This document shows, in pieces, positions 5,719 through 9,190 of a stretch of DNA of 9,190 nt (positions are counted from its first letter, which is position 1; each line of letters begins with the position of its first letter). The translations under genes were made by a program, and so were the position numbers. Origin of the DNA: Acidimicrobiaceae bacterium (lineage in GTDB: Bacteria; Actinomycetota; Acidimicrobiia; Acidimicrobiales; Ilumatobacteraceae); contig PMCN01000071.1 of NCBI GenBank assembly GCA_003154135.1, positions 6,562-15,751 on the forward strand, written 5' to 3'. The notes beneath the pieces are model-generated. The model was not told the DNA's origin. It worked only from the letters and a program-made list of their open reading frames with translations, and ran no database searches.

Positions 5719-5724
5719 ATGCTA
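5719..5724 (-). promoter_or_regulatory. possible -10 box of the tRNA-Thr promoter
   Basis: TAGCAT on the minus strand (5724-5719) fits TAnnnT and ends 10 nt before the mature tRNA 5' end, so initiation would fall a few bases upstream of it. The hexamer 17 bp further up (TGGGCG) is a poor -35. The tRNA may instead be read through from holB, whose stop is 53 bp away. Confidence 0.38.
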
Positions 5725-5761
5725 GCGGAGGGTGCCGCGAGCGCCCACCCGCGATTCGGGC

Positions 5762-6829
5762 TCACACGGCGGGCATCGAGGGCAGGTCGAGCAGCAGTGC
5801 CTGCAGGAGCAGCATCTCGTTGGGGTTGCGGTCGAGCGACTCGAGCGACTGGTGCACCCTCTGCACGGCGTGGATGGCTGCCTCCGGGCGCTGCGCGCGA
5901 CCCGACACGAGCGCGTCGCGATAGGTGCCGGCCACGACCGCCATGCCGCTGCGCAACTCGTCGACGCGGTGGCGGCGCAGCTCGCGCTTGTGCCGCTCCT
6001 CGAGCGCCTTGCGACCGCTGCCCCGTTCGCCCACGGCGGCAACGCGGGCTTCGAGCGTCGTCGCCTCGTCGGCCTGCCGGGCGGCCAACGGCGCGGCGGC
6101 CGCCTCGATGAGCGAGTTCAGCTCGGTGCACAGCGCCGCCACGGTGGAGCCGGTGCCGTCGAGCCGGAACGGGATGCCGGCGAACGCCGCGCGGCGCTCC
6201 ATCAGCCCCGGGTCGACTGCCAGCACGCGGGCGCGGGTGAGGTTGCCCTCTGCGGCGCTGCTGGCGAGCGTGGCCATCTCGAGGCTGATGCCCTCGCCGA
6301 CGAGCACGTCGCGGATGGAGGCCTCGGCGATGCTGGAGAACTCGATGCGCACGCAACGCGAGGCGATGGTGACCAGCTCGGGCGGCACCTGGTCGGCGAG
6401 CACGAGGAACACGGTGCTCGGCGGCGGCTCCTCGATGGTCTTCAACAGGCGAGCCGCCCCCTCCGACTCGAGGAGGTGGAACTCGTGCAGCACCATCACC
6501 TTGCGGCTGCCCTCGATGGGCGCGAGCGACGCGTTGCGGATGATGTCGCTCACCTGTTCCTTGGAGATGCGCGCACCGGTGCGCTCCACTTCGCGCACGT
6601 CGGGATGCTCGCCGGCGAGGGCGAGGCGGGCGTCGCGCGAGTCGGCGTCGTCGACCCCGGTGAGCAGCAGAGCCGAGAACGCACGTGCGGCTTCGTGCTT
6701 GGTGGAACCGGGCGGCCCGACGAACAGGTAGGCGTGCACGGGCGCGACAGCAGCGCGCGTGAGCTGTTCGACTGCCCGCGGCTGGCCGATCACGGCGTCC
6801 CACACCGATCGGGTGTACTCGGCGAACAT
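5762..6829 (-). CDS. holB: DNA polymerase III subunit delta' (clamp-loader)
   Basis: A 355-residue clamp-loader ATPase-fold protein. Delta' is the stator of the tau/gamma-delta-delta' complex that loads the beta clamp. It opens with WDAVIGQPRAVEQLTRA, as in delta'/DnaX proteins. The P-loop region GPPGSTKH (38-45) has His where Thr/Ser is expected after Lys. The Walker B region reads LHEFHLLESEGAARLLKTIEEPP, with His for the usual Asp; the LLKTIEEPP sequence is diagnostic. SRC (157-159), the arginine-finger motif of delta', is kept. The four-cysteine zinc module normally just after the P-loop is absent: no cysteine occurs between 45 and 158. The C-terminal half is helical and poorly conserved. 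The start ATG 6829 touches the tmk stop (TAG ATG) and the order topA-tmk-holB is typical of actinobacteria, which supports the call. Loss of ATPase residues is tolerated in delta', which does not hydrolyse ATP in E. coli. Confidence 0.9.
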   Translation of the reverse strand: MFAEYTRSVWDAVIGQPRAVEQLTRAAVAPVHAYLFVGPPGSTKHEAARAFSALLLTGVDDADSRDARLALAGEHPDVREVERTGARISKEQVSDIIRNASLAPIEGSRKVMVLHEFHLLESEGAARLLKTIEEPPPSTVFLVLADQVPPELVTIASRCVRIEFSSIAEASIRDVLVGEGISLEMATLASSAAEGNLTRARVLAVDPGLMERRAAFAGIPFRLDGTGSTVAALCTELNSLIEAAAAPLAARQADEATTLEARVAAVGERGSGRKALEERHKRELRRHRVDELRSGMAVVAGTYRDALVSGRAQRPEAAIHAVQRVHQSLESLDRNPNEMLLLQALLLDLPSMPAV

Positions 6830-7438
6830 CTAGAGCCCCAACCGGTCGGCCACGGCTGCGCGCACTGCGTTGCCCACTTGCTCGAGCGACTGGCCCCCGT
6901 CGACGACCACCCATCGCTCGGGTTCGGTGCGAGCCATGTCGCGGAAGCCGTCGCGCACGCGCTGGTGGAACGCGTCGCCTTCCTGCTCGAAGCGGTCGAG
7001 CTGGCGGCCGCGCATGCGACGTTCGAGCACCTCGGTGGGCGCATCGAGCAGCAGCACGAGGTGCGGCCAGTGCCCGTCGACCGCCCACTCGTTGATGTGG
7101 CGCACCTCGGGCAGCGGCAGGCCCCGACCGTATCCCTGGTAGGCGAGGGTGGAGTAGACGCTGCGGTCGCTCACCACGTGGCGGCCGGCGGCGAGGGCAG
7201 GCGCGACCACCTCGTCGATGTGCTGGGCGCGGTCGGCGGCGGCCAGCAGCGCCTCAGCGCGATCCGACAGGTTGGTGACGGACGTGTCGTGCAGGATCTC
7301 GCGGATGCGCCGGCCGATTGCCGTGCCCCCGGTCTCGCGGGTGAGGACGGCGTCGATGGCGGCTGCCAGCCTGGCCGCGTGCGTGCTCTTCCCGCACCCC
7401 TCCGCGCCCTCGAAGGCGATGTACCGGCCGATGGTCAT
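6830..7438 (-). CDS. tmk: thymidylate kinase (dTMP kinase)
   Basis: A 202-residue P-loop kinase that phosphorylates dTMP to dTDP with ATP, in the dTTP pathway. The P-loop is FEGAEGCGKST (9-19), followed by TRETGGT (33-39), which corresponds to the REPGGT motif with Thr36 instead of Pro. DRSVYSTLAYQGYGRG is the DR-x-x-x-S-x-x-AYQ region. The lid has RMRGRQLDRFEQEGDAFHQRVRDGF, with the DRxE and FHxRVR elements. Length is normal for bacterial Tmk. I chose ATG 7438 (MTIGRYIAFEG), which starts just before the first strand; ATG 7453 and an upstream frame to 7546 run through the repeat cluster and add unlikely residues. A minus-strand TATGGT hexamer (7454-7449) lies 10 nt before the ATG and may be a -10 box. 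No good Shine-Dalgarno is visible. The holB start codon follows its stop directly, so the two are co-translated. Confidence 0.94.
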   Translation of the reverse strand: MTIGRYIAFEGAEGCGKSTHAARLAAAIDAVLTRETGGTAIGRRIREILHDTSVTNLSDRAEALLAAADRAQHIDEVVAPALAAGRHVVSDRSVYSTLAYQGYGRGLPLPEVRHINEWAVDGHWPHLVLLLDAPTEVLERRMRGRQLDRFEQEGDAFHQRVRDGFRDMARTEPERWVVVDGGQSLEQVGNAVRAAVADRLGL

Positions 7439-7454
7439 ACAGCCGCCGACCATA

Positions 7455-7553
7455 CCCGAGTGGGCACTCCCACCCCGGGGCGCGAGTGGCCACTCCGGTG
7501 GCGCTCTGGCACTCGGGTGGCGCCCACCCACTCGGGTGGCGCCCACCCACTCG
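7455..7553. repeat. cluster of short palindromes and 19-bp tandem repeats between topA and tmk
   Basis: Most of the 123-bp topA-tmk gap is repetitive. Two perfect 19-bp units, CACTCGGGTGGCGCCCACC at 7510-7528 and 7529-7547, are followed by a partial copy (7548-7553) and preceded by a diverged unit at 7491-7509 (14 of 19 matches). Each perfect unit can fold as GGGTGG-CGC-CCACCC. GAGTGGCCACTC (7484-7495) is a 12-bp perfect palindrome, CCCCGGGG (7473-7480) an 8-bp one, and GTGGG-CACT-CCCAC forms another small stem near 7461-7474. CCCGAGTGGG (7455-7464) is the exact reverse complement of 7527-7536. The cluster starts 9 bp beyond the topA stop (7562) and ends before tmk; it could act as a terminator, mRNA-stability element or REP-like repeat. 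Confidence 0.85.
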
Positions 7554-7561
7554 CCCCTGGG

Positions 7562-9190
7562 TCAGGCCTTCTTGGCTGCCGACTTCTTGGCTGCGGGCTT
7601 CTTGGCTGCCTTCTTCGCTGCCGTCTTCTTCGGGGCGGCCTTCTTGGCGGCGGCCCGCTTCGTGGCGGTGGCCTTCTTGGCCGGCGCGCCACCCTTCTCG
7701 ATGATGGCCTCGCGGCGCAGGGCCAGCAGCTCGAACGCCCGCTCGGGCGGCATGGCATCCAGTCGGTCGCCCTTGGAGAGCGAGGCGTTGGTCTCGCCGT
7801 CGGTGACGTACACGCCGAACTTGCCGTCCTTGGCGGTGACGGCCTTGCCGCTCACCGGATCGAGGCCGAACTCGCGCAACGGGCCGCGTGCCGCCATGTT
7901 GGTCGCCCCGCCGCGGCGGAACACCTTGGGCTGGCTGAAGATGGCCACGGCCTCGGGCAGGCCGATGGTGAGCAGCTGCTCCTCGTTGGTGATGTTGCGG
8001 AAGTCCTTGCCCTTCTGCACGTACGGACCGTAACGACCGTTGTTGGCGATGATCTCCTGGCCGTCGGACGGGTCGGCGCCGAGCGACCGGGGCAGCTGCA
8101 GCAGCGCCTCGGCGTCGTCGACCGTCAGGCGCTCGAGCACCATCGTCTTGAACAGGCTGGCCATCTTCGGCTTCTCGAGACCGGGCGGCAGCAGCTCGGG
8201 CGTGCCCCACTGCACGTACGGGCCGTAGCGGCCGTTCTTGGCGAACACGGGGTAGCCATCCAGCTCGCCGATGGCCACGTCGCTCTTCGGTGCGGCGAGC
8301 AGCTGCAGCGCCACCTCGAGCGTGAGCTCGTCGGGCGTCAGGTCGTCGGGCACGCTGGCGGTGTCGTCGCCTCGTTTCACGTACGGCCCGTACTTGCCGG
8401 GCTTGACGACCACCTCGTTGCCATCGGGGTCGAGCCCGATCGGGAACGTGTTCACCTCGGCCGCGTCGATGTGATCGAGGTTCTCCTCCACCAGCCGCTT
8501 GAGGCCCGGCAGGTGCTCGGTCTCGTCGCCGAAGTAGAACTGCTGCAGCCAGTCCTGCTTCTGGCGCTCGTTGCGGGCGATCGAGTCGAGGTCTTCCTCG
8601 ATGCGGGCGGTGAACGCGTAGTCGACCAGTTCGTCGAAGTGCTTCTCCATCAGCCCGACGACGGCGAACGCGGTCCAGGTGGGCACCAGCGCCTGGCCCT
8701 TCTTCCACACGTAGCCGCGGTCCTGCACGGTCTGGATGATTGACGCCCAGGTGGACGGCCGGCCGATGCCGAGCTCTTCCAACCGCTTCACCAGCGACGC
8801 CTCGGTGTAGCGGGCGGGCGGGCTGGTGGCGTGGCCGTTGGGCGTGAACGAGACGGCAGGCACCTGCTGGCCCACGGTGAGGACGGGCAGCAGTGCTTCA
8901 CGCTCGTCGTCGGACTCGTGGTCGTCGGTGCTCTCCACGTACACCTGCCGGTAGCCGGGGAAGGTGATGGTGGTGCCACTCGCCGCGAACGCGGTGTCGA
9001 CCGGTGTGCCGGCCTCCGTGGGCACGGCGCCGAGGCGTACCGACACCGTGGTGCCGTTGGCGTCGGCCATCTGCGAGGCGAGCGTGCGCTGCCACACCAG
9101 GCGGTAGAGCGACAGCTCCTGGCCGTTGAGCTCGCCGGCCACCTGGTCGGGACTGCGCAGCGGGGTGGTGGGGCGGATGGCCTCGTGGGC
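7562..9190 (-). CDS. topA: DNA topoisomerase I, C-terminal 542 residues (5' end outside window)
   Basis: TopA relaxes negative supercoils by cutting one strand through a tyrosine. The window holds only the part after the active-site region: the first residues, AHEAIRPT, are the conserved motif just downstream of the catalytic Tyr, so TOPRIM and the Tyr lie beyond 9190. GIGRPSTWASIIQTVQDRGYV (about 138-158 of the visible part) is the second strong family motif. Four C-terminal repeats follow, each centred on G-[RK]-[YF]-G-x-Y-V: near visible residues 263, 316, 382 and 452. This matches the four-repeat layout of mycobacterial TopA. The last ~38 residues are a Lys/Ala-rich basic tail, which in actinobacteria aids DNA binding and processivity. 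A GTG inside the gene (9142) could pass for a start but is internal. No zinc-finger cysteines are seen, as is usual in actinobacteria. It lies upstream of tmk and holB on the same strand. Confidence 0.95.
   Translation of the reverse strand, partial: AHEAIRPTTPLRSPDQVAGELNGQELSLYRLVWQRTLASQMADANGTTVSVRLGAVPTEAGTPVDTAFAASGTTITFPGYRQVYVESTDDHESDDEREALLPVLTVGQQVPAVSFTPNGHATSPPARYTEASLVKRLEELGIGRPSTWASIIQTVQDRGYVWKKGQALVPTWTAFAVVGLMEKHFDELVDYAFTARIEEDLDSIARNERQKQDWLQQFYFGDETEHLPGLKRLVEENLDHIDAAEVNTFPIGLDPDGNEVVVKPGKYGPYVKRGDDTASVPDDLTPDELTLEVALQLLAAPKSDVAIGELDGYPVFAKNGRYGPYVQWGTPELLPPGLEKPKMASLFKTMVLERLTVDDAEALLQLPRSLGADPSDGQEIIANNGRYGPYVQKGKDFRNITNEEQLLTIGLPEAVAIFSQPKVFRRGGATNMAARGPLREFGLDPVSGKAVTAKDGKFGVYVTDGETNASLSKGDRLDAMPPERAFELLALRREAIIEKGGAPAKKATATKRAAAKKAAPKKTAAKKAAKKPAAKKSAAKKA
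7568..7610 (-). repeat. 15-bp periodic repeat encoding the TopA Lys/Ala tail
   Basis: CTTCTTGGCTGC occurs at 7568-7579, 7583-7594 and 7598-7609 with an exact 15-bp period, and decayed copies continue to about 7680. On the minus strand it encodes repeated AAKK units. Such low-complexity coding repeats expand and shrink easily, so tail length is likely variable between strains. Confidence 0.8.

Noticed and set aside
7459..7495. CIRCE operator (HrcA site), suggested by recurring GCACTC/GAGTG words
   Set aside because: CIRCE needs TTAGCACTC, nine bases, then GAGTGCTAA; the AT-rich ends and the spacing are missing.
7491..7553. CRISPR-like repeat array
   Set aside because: The 19-bp units abut directly with no spacers, so it is a simple tandem repeat.
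5732..8743. A 1003-codon open frame on the plus strand opposite holB, tmk and topA
   Set aside because: It is antisense to three well-recognised genes and crosses their borders and the repeat cluster. Its product is His/Arg/Gly/Leu-rich with no domain, as expected for an open shadow frame in GC-rich DNA.
9140..9142. GTG at 9142 as the start of a 526-residue topA
   Set aside because: The frame continues upstream to the window edge with AHEAIRPT, a core TopA motif, so the GTG is internal.

Overview
The window is GC-rich DNA (roughly two thirds G+C by eye) with actinobacterial gene content: a SigR/RsrA-type thiol-stress sigma/anti-sigma pair, a DUF2342-type zinc metalloprotease next to tilS, the order topA-tmk-holB, and an EF-G-like second elongation factor (EF-G2). 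Gene style and GTG/TTG starts fit Actinomycetota, possibly class Acidimicrobiia; the class is inference. Nearly all genes lie on the minus strand, and both window ends cut through genes.

Minus strand, in transcription order from the right edge: the C-terminal ~540 residues of DNA topoisomerase I (topA, 9190-7562) with four C-terminal repeats and a Lys/Ala tail; a 123-bp gap packed with short palindromes and 19-bp tandem repeats; thymidylate kinase (tmk); DNA polymerase III delta' (holB), whose ATG directly follows the tmk stop; tRNA-Thr(CGT) with encoded CCA; and an EF-G2 that lacks the catalytic histidine of the GTPase centre. EF-G2 converges on a plus-strand alpha/beta hydrolase (2754-3458). 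The two stop codons are 19 bp apart, and a fresh-looking 17-bp tandem duplication lies there.

Divergent from the hydrolase, with only 22 bp between the start codons, begins a compact minus-strand group: a MarR-family regulator, sigR (1 bp later), rsrA (8-bp overlap), a 47-aa single-pass membrane protein, the zinc metalloprotease, and tilS, which starts within the end of the metalloprotease gene and runs off the left edge. The MarR/hydrolase gap carries overlapping promoter-like elements, including a GGAAT...GTT pair resembling SigR-type promoters and pointing at the hydrolase.

Most of the window is conserved housekeeping sequence. I see no phage, transposon, CRISPR or secretion/defence cassette. 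The points worth a second look are the regulatory node at 2700-2760, the MarR-sigR-rsrA arrangement, the palindromic repeat cluster between topA and tmk, and degenerate catalytic motifs in EF-G2 and delta'.
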